Source: Pseudomonadota bacterium (lineage in GTDB: Bacteria; Pseudomonadota; Gammaproteobacteria; Pseudomonadales; Oleiphilaceae). Taken from it: 5,576 nucleotides of DNA. The position numbers and the translations under genes were made by a program. Below are positions 1 to 5,576 of the stretch, piece by piece. Each line of letters starts with the position of its first letter. The first letter of the stretch is position 1. The stretch covers positions 1 to 5,576 of the forward strand of contig JAEZAA010000080.1 in the NCBI GenBank assembly GCA_023430625.1, in the 5' to 3' direction. The notes under the pieces are model-generated. The model did not search any database, was not told the DNA's origin, and was given only the letters and a program-made list of their open reading frames with translations.

Positions 1-1630
1 TGTCAGCTTGACCTTCGATGGGCGCGTGACGAGCTGGAATGAGGGCGCCGAACGCTTGTATGGTTTTACTGCCGAGGCGGCCGTGGGCCGGCACGGCCGC
101 TTCCTCGACCCTTCGATCAGCAAAAACGAAACCCAAAAACTGCTGGAGCTGGTGAAGCAGGGCAAGCGGATCGGCGCGCGCGAGACCATTCGCCGCCGCA
201 AGGATGGCCAGGACATCTGGGTCTCCTTCACCATCTCGCCCATTCTGAATGCTCATGGCCAGCCCACCGGTGCCTCGATCATTGCGCGCGATATCACTGA
301 GCGTAAACAGATGGAGGCCATGCTTCAGCACGATGCCCTGCACGACAAGCTGACCGGGCTCGGTAACCGGGTCCTGTTCATCGACCGCCTCAGCCATGTA
401 ATCGATCGTGCTCAGCGTTATCAGGAACGCTATGCCGCGTTCGTCATGGATATCGATAACTTCAAGCTCATCAATGACACCTTCGGCCATCTGGTGGGCG
501 ATCAGTTGTTGTACGCCTTCAGTCAGCGCATCCAGGAAGTGCTGCGGCCAGTGGACACCATGGCGCGCTTTGGCGGCGATGAGTTCATGCTCCTGTTGGA
601 GGAAGTGGACAACCAACATACGGTGCTGCAGATCGCCGACCGCATTCAGGAGTGCCTGAAGGACCCGTTTGAATTGTCTGGGCGGGAAATACGCATCGGC
701 TCAAGTGTCGGCATTACCCTGGGGGACGCCCACTACCTGGATCCAGACGACGTAATACGGGATGCGGACCTGGCGCTGTACGAGGCCAAGCGGCGAGGCA
801 AAGCCCAGTACGTGATTTTTGACAGCAAGATGCGCAACCAGCGCATGGCGCGGCTGCACCTGGAAGCGGAGTTGCGTCAGGCGCTTGAGCGTCGGACCCT
901 CAAGGTGGATTTCCAGCCCATTGTGGATCTGGCATCGCAGCGCATGCTGGGGTGCGAAGCGCTGGTGCGCTGGAAACATCCGGTGATGGGCAGGGTCGAT
1001 CCAGAGCAGTTTCTGGAGGTCGCCCGTGAGACCGGCCTGATCATGCAGCTCGGACAGTTCGTGCTGGAACAGGCTTGTGAGGCCGTTGCGGCCTGGCTGA
1101 CCATTCCCGTGGCGACGCAGGATTTCTATGTAAGCATCAATATTTCGTCGAAGGAGTTTTACTCGCCGGATTTGTTGCCGCTGCTCGACAGCCTGCTCAA
1201 TCGCTACCAACTGCGCGGCGCGAACCTGCGGTTGGAGATCGGCGAGGATGTCATCATGGAACGAGAACAGTTGGCGCGCTCGGTCTTGAATGCGTTGCAC
1301 GGCAGGGGGATCGCCGTCTGCATCGACAACTTTGGCCGGGGGACCTCGTCGCTGAATTACCTGCACCAACTGCCCATCGAAATCGTGAAGATCGACTGCT
1401 CGCTGGTGCAGCGCCTGCCGGACGATGTGCAGTGCCGGGAGGTAACGCGATCCATCCTGCATCTGGCGGACGTGCTGAACTTCCAGTCCATTGCCGAGTG
1501 CACCGAAACCATCGATCAGGTGGAGCAGGCCAAGGCGGTCGGGTTCCATTCGGCCCAGGGATTTGCCCTGTACCAGCCCATGGAGCGCGGCGCCATCCAA
1601 CAACTCCTCCGCGAGGCCGAGGTGCACTAG
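1..1630 (+). CDS. PAS-GGDEF-EAL c-di-GMP protein, 5' end missing, EAL probably impaired
   Basis: Cytoplasmic signalling protein of c-di-GMP turnover. The frame is open to the left edge (first full codon at 2), so the start lies outside; TTG at 8 is an internal Leu, counted here as residue 1. Order: truncated PAS (1-about 95, ending in a PAC-like RDITERK), GGDEF (about 105-275), EAL (about 285-535). The GGDEF domain has DKLTGLGNR (113-121), the metal-site Asp pair D148/D150 and an intact GGDEF (189-193). RPVD (180-183) sits five residues before it, a standard inhibitory I-site. The EAL domain keeps EAL (317-319), N378, E410, K461 and Q517. However, the loop normally reading DDFGTGYSS is DNFGRGTSS (440-448), replacing the second metal-binding Asp with Asn, and the usual AEGVE reads AECTE. 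I infer an active diguanylate cyclase with a weak or regulatory EAL domain. A sensor region may precede the PAS. Domain calls are secure; net activity is not. Confidence 0.95.
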   Translation, partial: VSLTFDGRVTSWNEGAERLYGFTAEAAVGRHGRFLDPSISKNETQKLLELVKQGKRIGARETIRRRKDGQDIWVSFTISPILNAHGQPTGASIIARDITERKQMEAMLQHDALHDKLTGLGNRVLFIDRLSHVIDRAQRYQERYAAFVMDIDNFKLINDTFGHLVGDQLLYAFSQRIQEVLRPVDTMARFGGDEFMLLLEEVDNQHTVLQIADRIQECLKDPFELSGREIRIGSSVGITLGDAHYLDPDDVIRDADLALYEAKRRGKAQYVIFDSKMRNQRMARLHLEAELRQALERRTLKVDFQPIVDLASQRMLGCEALVRWKHPVMGRVDPEQFLEVARETGLIMQLGQFVLEQACEAVAAWLTIPVATQDFYVSINISSKEFYSPDLLPLLDSLLNRYQLRGANLRLEIGEDVIMEREQLARSVLNALHGRGIAVCIDNFGRGTSSLNYLHQLPIEIVKIDCSLVQRLPDDVQCREVTRSILHLADVLNFQSIAECTETIDQVEQAKAVGFHSAQGFALYQPMERGAIQQLLREAEVH

Positions 1631-1760
1631 CGGGCGGCAAAGGTTTTAAACAGAGGACAAAAGTCCCAAAAACCAATCAGTTGCAAAATATTACAAAATT
1701 ATTGCTTTTGTTTTATCGACCCATACATTCAATAAAATCACCGCTCTAGCAAAATATGCT

Positions 1761-1804
1761 CCCAATGTACACAGTGTGAAGATTGGGTGCATCACAAAAC
1801 CCAA
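1761..1804 (+). repeat. Three-arm inverted repeat with alternative pairings
   Basis: CCCAAT (1761-1766) is complementary to ATTGGG (1782-1787). The overlapping TTGGGT (1783-1788) is complementary to ACCCAA (1799-1804). The middle arm can therefore pair with either outer arm but not both. The first loop also contains the dyad ACAC-A-GTGT (1769-1777). If transcribed this could form two mutually exclusive hairpins; as DNA it could be an operator. The arms are short, so chance is possible. Confidence 0.4.
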
Positions 1805-1824
1805 CAGAAAATCTTAAAAGCTTC

Positions 1825-1832
1825 GCTACACT
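1825..1832 (+). promoter_or_regulatory. Candidate sigma-S / sigma-70 -10 element
   Basis: GCTACACT matches the published extended -10 consensus of sigma-S (KCTAYRCT) at every position and is also an acceptable sigma-70 -10 (TACACT). No good TTGACA-type -35 lies 16-18 bases upstream, which sigma-S tolerates better than sigma-70. Transcription would start near 1838-1840, just before the perfect inverted repeat at 1843, leaving a leader of roughly 115 bases before the receptor start codon. This is motif matching only. Confidence 0.35.
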
Positions 1833-1842
1833 GCATCCAAAT

Positions 1843-1893
1843 GGTGCGAATTAGCGACATCCCGCCTTCGCCTGAACATGGACAATTCGCACC
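1843..1893 (+). repeat. Perfect 10-bp inverted repeat, leader hairpin or operator
   Basis: GGTGCGAATT (1843-1852) and AATTCGCACC (1884-1893) are exact reverse complements separated by 31 bases. In RNA this gives a 10-bp stem close to the 5' end predicted from the candidate -10 box. No T-run follows, so it is not an intrinsic terminator. A smaller hairpin follows directly: GTCC (1896-1899) with GGAC (1906-1909); the same GTCC could alternatively pair with GGAC at 1880-1883. As DNA, the two arms could be half-sites of a spaced or looping regulator. Confidence 0.6.
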
Positions 1894-1941
1894 TCGTCCG
1901 GTTTAGGACCATCAAAACGTTATTTCGCGACTTACCCGTTT

Positions 1942-1947
1942 AAGGTG
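1942..1947 (+). promoter_or_regulatory. Ribosome binding site that fixes the chemoreceptor start
   Basis: AAGGTG, within TAAGGTGA, resembles the anti-Shine-Dalgarno complement. Its AAGG core lies 8 bases before ATG at 1954. It overlaps the in-frame GTG at 1945, which therefore cannot use it, so the ATG is the better start. Confidence 0.75.
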
Positions 1948-1953
1948 ATTTGT

Positions 1954-3573
1954 ATGGCATTGATTCGCTGGTCGTCCGTTCGCACCAAGATTCTGTTGAT
2001 ACCTCTGATCGGTGCCGTTGGATTCTCCGCGTTTCTCGCCCTGTCGGCCCAAAGCACGGCGAACAATGCCGAGTTACTGCAACAGACTCGCGACGTGCGC
2101 ATGCCCATGCTGCAGACCGCCGATCGCCTGGCCGTGTCGCTCGACCGGGTAACCGAGGGACTCAGTAGTGCCGTCAGTGCGGGCGATGCCGATATGCTGG
2201 AAGCCGCCAAGGCGGTGGCCGGCCAGATCCGGCAGGATCTGAAGCAGCTTCCCGGCCTGGATGCCGCAAGCAGTGCCGAGGTGGAGAAACTGGAGCGGGC
2301 ATTCACCAGCTACTTTGACGCGGCATTCGATTTGTCCAAGGGCATGGTGGACGGCTCCGTTGATTTCGCCACGGTGGGGGAGCGCTCGGAGGCCATGTCC
2401 GGCAAGCTTGAGCAGTATCGTTCCCTGCTCAAGGCATTTCAGACCCAGCAGACTCAGCAGTTTCAGGGGGCCCTGGACCTGGCCCAGCAGAATGCACGGG
2501 ACATGGTAAACACGGGGCTGGCCATGGGGGCGGTGCTGGTGGCACTGCTCTTCGCGGTCGCGATCCCCGTTGCCACCACGATCCTGCGCAGCCTGCAGGC
2601 GGTGGTGTCGTCCCTCCAAAGCATTGGTCAGGACAATGGCGACCTGACCGCGCGGCTGGAAGTGAAAAGCCGCGATGAAGTGGGCGATCTAGTCCAGAGT
2701 TTTAACGCCTTCATCGGCAAGCTGCACAGCATTATTTCCCAGGTGGTGAAGGCCACCGAGCCGGTTGCCCAAGGCTCCAATCGGGTCAAACAACTGTCGG
2801 CCGAGGTGCATGCCACCCTGGTTCAGCAGCGCAGCCGCACCACTGAAACCAGTGCCGCCATGAGCGAGATGGGAGCCAGCTCCACCCAGATTGCCCAGAA
2901 CGCCAATGAGGCGGCGTCCGCTGCCGAAGCCGGGCTGGGTGAAACCGAGCAGGGCGATCGTCAGGTGCAGGACGCGACGCGCCAGATTGCGGCGCTGGCC
3001 GCGCATCTGGATGGCGTGACCCAGGTGATTGCGCAGGTGGACAAGGATTCCGAAGAAATCACCAGCGTGCTCGACATCATCCGTTCCATTGCCGACCAAA
3101 CCAACCTGCTGGCGCTCAACGCCGCCATCGAAGCGGCCCGCGCGGGTGAAGCCGGACGCGGCTTTGCCGTGGTGGCGGATGAAGTGAGAAGCCTGGCGGC
3201 CAAAACCCAGCAATCCACCGCGAACATCAACAGCACTATTGAACGCTTGCAAGGCGCCACCGCCGACGCCGTGCGCAAGGCCAAGGAAGCCAATGAGCTT
3301 GCCCTGCGTAGCGTGCAGGGGGCCGAACAGGCCAGCGAGAGCCTCGGAAAGATTCGTAGCAGTATCAGCACCATCACCGACATGAACACCCAGATCGCCA
3401 CCGCGACGGAAGAGCAGTTGCAGGTATCCGAAGCCATCATGCGCGACGTGCACTTCATCCAGGAAGGTAACGAAGCCAACACCGCCAGTTCCGAGCAGTT
3501 GGCGGCGGTGAGTGGCGAGATGGCTGAGTCCGTTTCTGTGCTGCGTTCCATTGCAGGTCAGTTCCGTCTCTAG
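1954..3573 (+). CDS. Methyl-accepting chemotaxis protein (transmembrane chemoreceptor)
   Basis: Inner-membrane receptor that relays ligand binding to the CheA/CheW array and so to flagellar or pilus bias. With ATG at 1954 (ribosome site at 1942) it has 539 residues; an in-frame GTG at 1945 would add three. Order: TM1 about 11-31; a helix-rich periplasmic region of about 155 residues (32-187), resembling four-helix-bundle sensors; TM2 about 188-211; HAMP about 212-265; cytoplasmic coiled coil to the end. The signalling tip is textbook: QTNLLALNAAIEAARAGE followed by GRGFAVVADEVR, about 382-412. About 141 residues follow the tip, which would suit the 40-heptad class, though I did not align it. 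A paired-Glu site in ATATEEQ (about 482-488) resembles adaptation methylation sites. There is no NWETF-like CheR-docking tail; it ends in GQFRL. The ligand is unknown. The gene has its own long leader and precedes the porin gene on the same strand. Confidence 0.96.
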   Translation: MALIRWSSVRTKILLIPLIGAVGFSAFLALSAQSTANNAELLQQTRDVRMPMLQTADRLAVSLDRVTEGLSSAVSAGDADMLEAAKAVAGQIRQDLKQLPGLDAASSAEVEKLERAFTSYFDAAFDLSKGMVDGSVDFATVGERSEAMSGKLEQYRSLLKAFQTQQTQQFQGALDLAQQNARDMVNTGLAMGAVLVALLFAVAIPVATTILRSLQAVVSSLQSIGQDNGDLTARLEVKSRDEVGDLVQSFNAFIGKLHSIISQVVKATEPVAQGSNRVKQLSAEVHATLVQQRSRTTETSAAMSEMGASSTQIAQNANEAASAAEAGLGETEQGDRQVQDATRQIAALAAHLDGVTQVIAQVDKDSEEITSVLDIIRSIADQTNLLALNAAIEAARAGEAGRGFAVVADEVRSLAAKTQQSTANINSTIERLQGATADAVRKAKEANELALRSVQGAEQASESLGKIRSSISTITDMNTQIATATEEQLQVSEAIMRDVHFIQEGNEANTASSEQLAAVSGEMAESVSVLRSIAGQFRL

Positions 3574-3586
3574 GGTTGCAAAAGCT

Positions 3587-3615
3587 TGAGCCAGCTGTGG
3601 CGAGGGAGTGGCTCA
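3587..3615 (+). repeat. Weak hairpin between chemoreceptor and porin genes
   Basis: TGAGCCA (3587-3593) pairs with TGGCTCA (3609-3615) around a 15-base loop, starting 14 bases after the receptor stop codon. No T-run follows, so it is not a convincing intrinsic terminator; it could be an RNA-stabilising or attenuating stem that allows partial read-through into the porin gene. Confidence 0.35.
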
Positions 3616-3667
3616 TAAGAATTCAAGATCAGGAATGTCGTTGCAAGGACCATAAGAATCAACTGAT

Positions 3668-3672
3668 GAGGT
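3668..3672 (+). promoter_or_regulatory. Ribosome binding site of the porin gene
   Basis: GAGGT lies 9 bases before ATG at 3682. The resulting protein begins directly with a good Sec signal peptide, which supports this start. Confidence 0.7.
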
Positions 3673-3681
3673 AGTTGCCGT

Positions 3682-4869
3682 ATGTCTTTAACGAGAGCGA
3701 TTCGAGCGAGTATGTTGGCCGGCCTGGTGGTCGTGCCGGTTTCGCCGGCCATGGCGGAGATCAAGTGGAACGGCTTTTTGTCGGTGGGTGCCGGTAAGAC
3801 GTTTGGCAGTGAAGAAACGCATGCTGGCTATGACGAGGATCTTTCCTTTGGGCCTGACTCTGTGCTGGGTCTACAAGCATCATCCGATCTGGGCGAAAAC
3901 CTGTCGGTGACCGGCCAGTTGGTAACCCGCGGTGAGACCGGAGAGGTGAAGGCCGAGTGGTTGTATCTGAGCTATCAATTCAATCCCAACCTGCGGGTCA
4001 ACGTGGGGCGTCAGCGGCTTCCCCTGTTTTTGCACTCGGATTACCTGGATGTCGGCTACGCCTATCATTTCCAGCGCCCACCCACATCCGTCTATAGCTC
4101 GCCGATCAACTCTGGCGACAACATCACGCTGCTGTACGATCGCATGATGGGGCCGGTCGAGGCGAAGCTGCAGCTGTTCACCGGCAGCTATAACGAACGG
4201 GGGCTTGAGGTTGACGGCATGGACGGCGAGTTGAATCTCAATATCCATAAAAACATGGGCGGTGCCCTGACACTGGTCTATGACAACTGGCTGACGTTCC
4301 GGGCCAATTATGTCTCTTCAACTATCACCATCGATGGTACAGGCTACGCCGCAGTACCCGCTATCCGCCAGCTGGCGCTTGACGCGGGAAATGCTGCGGT
4401 GGCCAAGGCATTCGACAATGATGAAGCCAAATATACCTTCGGCGGTGTGGCGGTGTCCGCCGATCTGAATGACTACCTGCTGATGGCCGAAGCCACCCAG
4501 ATCGACATGGATAACAACGACCAGGAAACGAAGGCCTTTTACGTGTCAGCCGCACGCCGGTTTGGCAGCGTCATGCCTTATGTGACGCTGGAGCGCTCCG
4601 AGGTGCGAAGCAACAGCGACTTGCACAAGGATATTGTTGTCACAGATCCTACCAGCTTGAATGCTGCACTACGTTACGCCGTAAATGCCTACGCAAATGG
4701 TGTGGACGTAAATGAGTATCTATACAGCGTCGGTGTACGTTACGACTTCCACCCCTCGGCCGCACTCAAGGTTCAGTACACCAAGGTGGATGACCAAAGA
4801 GATGAGGCTCTGACCGGCACGAGCCGCGACGCCAACCTACTCAGTTTCAGCATCGACACCGTGTTCTAA
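3682..4869 (+). CDS. Outer-membrane porin-like beta-barrel protein
   Basis: Predicted outer-membrane channel of 395 residues. Residues 1-25 form a Sec signal peptide (basic RAIR, hydrophobic LAGLVVVPV, cleavage after AMA, before E26). The mature part has the alternating polar/hydrophobic strands of a barrel, for example AEWLYLSYQF (91-100), LRVNVGRQRLPLF (104-116), ITLLYDRM (148-155), KAFYVSAARRF (284-294) and YSVGVRYDF (348-356). It ends in SFSIDTVF with the terminal Phe expected of a BAM-recognised last strand. The central GRQRLPLFLHSDYLDVGY stretch (109-126) may be a constriction or loop region. Length suits a 16-strand-type porin, but strand number and substrate cannot be read from sequence, and no named porin is recognised. 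It is followed after 10 bases by a small PstS-like exported protein, so an oxyanion or other small-solute role is conceivable. It may be read from the receptor promoter or from its own; no clear promoter is seen in the 108-base spacer. Confidence 0.85.
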   Translation: MSLTRAIRASMLAGLVVVPVSPAMAEIKWNGFLSVGAGKTFGSEETHAGYDEDLSFGPDSVLGLQASSDLGENLSVTGQLVTRGETGEVKAEWLYLSYQFNPNLRVNVGRQRLPLFLHSDYLDVGYAYHFQRPPTSVYSSPINSGDNITLLYDRMMGPVEAKLQLFTGSYNERGLEVDGMDGELNLNIHKNMGGALTLVYDNWLTFRANYVSSTITIDGTGYAAVPAIRQLALDAGNAAVAKAFDNDEAKYTFGGVAVSADLNDYLLMAEATQIDMDNNDQETKAFYVSAARRFGSVMPYVTLERSEVRSNSDLHKDIVVTDPTSLNAALRYAVNAYANGVDVNEYLYSVGVRYDFHPSAALKVQYTKVDDQRDEALTGTSRDANLLSFSIDTVF

Positions 4870-4874
4870 GGGGG
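4868..4874 (+). promoter_or_regulatory. Ribosome binding site overlapping the porin stop codon
   Basis: AAGGGGG starts within the TAA stop of the porin gene (4867-4869) and ends 5 bases before ATG at 4880. This arrangement favours translational coupling of the porin and the small PstS-like gene. Confidence 0.75.
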
Positions 4875-4879
4875 TAGCC

Positions 4880-5293
4880 ATGAAACGATTCAATGCAGTA
4901 ATCATGGCACTGGCCCTGGGCTGTGCCTCCCTGGCCCAGGCCGAAACCGTGCTGGTGGTCAACCCGGCCAACAAGGACAGCATCAGCCTGGAGGACGCCG
5001 AGCGGATCTTCATGGGTAAGGCCAAGGCATTCCCCTCGGGCGCTGCGGCAACACCGCTGAACCAGACGGACGCCAGCCCGGCGCGGGAAGCCTTCGATGC
5101 CGCCGTGCTGAAGAAGAACGCCAGCCAGTTGAAGGCTTATTGGTCCAAGCTGATCTTCACCGGCAAGGGCAATCCGCCGGCGGAAATGGATGCTGGCGCG
5201 GTGAAGTCGAAAGTGGCCAGTGATCCAAGCGCCATCGGTTATATCGATGCCGCCGAAGTGGATGGCTCGGTGCGGGAAGTGGCGCGCTTCTAA
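4880..5293 (+). CDS. Small exported PstS-like (phosphate-binding-protein-like) protein
   Basis: Exported protein of 137 residues. Residues 1-21 form a Sec signal peptide (MKRF, hydrophobic core, AQA before E22). A cysteine at 15 in ALGC is a poor lipobox, so a soluble periplasmic protein is more likely than a lipoprotein. The mature part has the pattern of small proteins often annotated as phosphate ABC transporter substrate-binding proteins: LEDAERIFMGK (38-47 region), AREAFDAAVL (68-77), YWSKLIFTGKGNPP (87-100) and SAIGYID (117-123), the last like the GxIGY element of PstS. Full PstS proteins are well over twice this length, and the N-terminal phosphate-binding segment is not present, so it matches only part of that fold. 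No permease or ATPase genes accompany it. Transport is therefore unlikely; an accessory, scavenging or sensory role beside the porin is inference. It is the last gene of its operon and ends 68 bases before a convergent gene. Confidence 0.85.
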   Translation: MKRFNAVIMALALGCASLAQAETVLVVNPANKDSISLEDAERIFMGKAKAFPSGAAATPLNQTDASPAREAFDAAVLKKNASQLKAYWSKLIFTGKGNPPAEMDAGAVKSKVASDPSAIGYIDAAEVDGSVREVARF

Positions 5294-5322
5294 TCGGCGC
5301 GACTGTCTCGTTGCTTCAACGT

Positions 5323-5353
5323 TCAATGCCAGCCGGTTCAAGGCTGGCATTGA
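5323..5353. terminator. Perfect 12-bp stem between convergent genes, possible bidirectional terminator
   Basis: TCAATGCCAGCC (5323-5334) and GGCTGGCATTGA (5342-5353) are exact reverse complements around a 7-base loop. The stem lies 29 bases after the stop of the PstS-like gene and 8 bases from the stop of the minus-strand EAL gene, where a shared terminator is expected. Neither side has a proper T-run, so termination may be weak or Rho-assisted, or the stem may mainly protect mRNA 3' ends. Confidence 0.6.
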
Positions 5354-5361
5354 CGCCTCAA

Positions 5362-5576
5362 TTACGTTATTCCTCCTGCATCTACTAATGCCCGTGCATG
5401 CACGGCCGGCTCGGGCCGTCCGAATAGATAGCCCTGGGCTTCGTGACACCCTAAATCTCGCAGGATCTCCAGCTGTTCCGGCGGTTCAATGCCCTCCGCA
5501 ATCACCTTGAAATTCATGCTGTCGGCAATGGCGATAATTGCCCGGATGATGGCGGCATCGTCCTCCGACGTGGCCA
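5362..5576 (-). CDS. EAL-domain c-di-GMP phosphodiesterase, C-terminal fragment at window edge
   Basis: The last 70 codons of a minus-strand gene whose start lies beyond the right edge; its stop (TAA on the minus strand) is at 5362-5364. Reading leftwards it gives IIRAIIAIADSMNFKVIAEGIE, then PPEQLEILRDLG and CHEAQGYLFGRP. These are the hallmark final elements of an EAL domain: the AEGIE motif with its catalytic-site Glu and the AQGY motif with its conserved Gln, both intact. EAL enzymes hydrolyse c-di-GMP to pGpG. About 15 residues follow the last motif, so the protein ends with the EAL domain. Whether a GGDEF or sensor domain precedes it cannot be seen. It converges on the PstS-like gene and so is not in that operon. 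Unlike the EAL at the left end of the window, the visible motifs are canonical. Confidence 0.9.
   Translation of the reverse strand, partial: ATSEDDAAIIRAIIAIADSMNFKVIAEGIEPPEQLEILRDLGCHEAQGYLFGRPEPAVHARALVDAGGIT

Larger units (their letters stand above)
1631..1953. other. AT-rich intergenic region, probable promoter and leader of the chemoreceptor gene
   Basis: No convincing gene lies in these 323 bases. The first half (about 1640-1760) is clearly AT-rich compared with the flanking genes and contains a weak, mostly A-T inverted repeat (1693-1698 with 1706-1711). The second half has three short complementary arms at 1761-1804, a sigma-S-like -10 element at 1825-1832, a perfect 10-bp inverted repeat at 1843-1893 and a small GTCC/GGAC hairpin at 1896-1909. 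I see no strong intrinsic terminator for the upstream gene. The layout fits a regulated promoter followed by a structured 5' untranslated region, but a small RNA gene in this gap cannot be excluded. Confidence 0.6.

Noticed and set aside
701..1627. Long open frame on the minus strand, opposite the GGDEF-EAL gene
   Set aside because: It is a shadow of the coding strand: the plus frame gives an unbroken, recognisable GGDEF-EAL protein, while the minus translation has no recognisable domain.
1693..1717. Intrinsic terminator after the GGDEF-EAL gene (ACAAAA paired with TTTTGT, then TTTATC)
   Set aside because: The stem is six pairs with only one G-C, too weak to terminate on its own.
1702..1729. 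Sigma-70 promoter TTGCTT with TACATT, 16-base spacer
   Set aside because: Both boxes match poorly and the region is AT-rich, so such matches are expected by chance; kept only as a possible upstream start.
1641..1953. c-di-GMP riboswitch (GEMM type) upstream of the chemoreceptor
   Set aside because: This would fit the gene context, but the conserved GEMM-I core sequences are not seen; the hairpins present do not match that layout.
2689..3453. Long open frame on the minus strand inside the chemoreceptor gene
   Set aside because: It mirrors the highly conserved receptor signalling domain and shows no family features or ribosome site of its own.
4889..4926. Lipoprotein signal at Cys15 of the PstS-like protein
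   Set aside because: The residues before the Cys (ALG) fit the lipobox poorly, whereas AQA before E22 is a good signal peptidase I site.
5220..5510. Plus-strand open frame running past the end of the PstS-like gene
   Set aside because: It overlaps the PstS-like gene in another frame, crosses the terminator-like hairpin and is opposite a clear EAL coding sequence.

Overview
The window reads as chromosome of a motile, Gram-negative gammaproteobacterium. The coding regions are moderately GC-rich. They encode an outer-membrane porin with a C-terminal Phe, Sec signal peptides, a transmembrane chemoreceptor and two c-di-GMP proteins. The style resembles Pseudomonas, Marinobacter or Halomonas relatives, but the genus cannot be fixed from the sequence alone.

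Layout, left to right: (1) the 3' part of a PAS-GGDEF-EAL gene, plus strand, cut by the left edge and ending at 1630; (2) a 323-bp non-coding, AT-rich gap (1631-1953) with several inverted repeats, including a perfect 10-bp one at 1843-1893 just downstream of a sigma-S-like -10 box; (3) a complete methyl-accepting chemotaxis protein (best start 1954, stop 3573); (4) a 108-bp spacer with a weak hairpin; (5) an outer-membrane porin-like gene (3682-4869), followed 10 bp later by (6) a small exported PstS-like protein (4880-5293), clearly one operon; (7) a convergent intergenic spacer with a perfect 12-bp stem; (8) the C-terminal end of a second EAL protein on the minus strand (5362 to the right edge).

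The genes suggest an environmental-sensing neighbourhood. Porin and mini-PstS would act at the outer membrane and in the periplasm, the receptor spans the inner membrane and signals to CheA/CheW, and the flanking genes control the sessile/motile second messenger c-di-GMP. Only the porin/mini-PstS pair is firmly an operon; a functional link to the receptor or the c-di-GMP genes is inference. The most notable points are an altered EAL active site in the first gene (DDFGTG-type loop reads DNFGRG) with an intact GGDEF site and I-site, the structured receptor leader, and the small PstS-like protein, which seems to keep only part of a binding-protein fold. I see no mobile element, CRISPR array, tRNA or rRNA.
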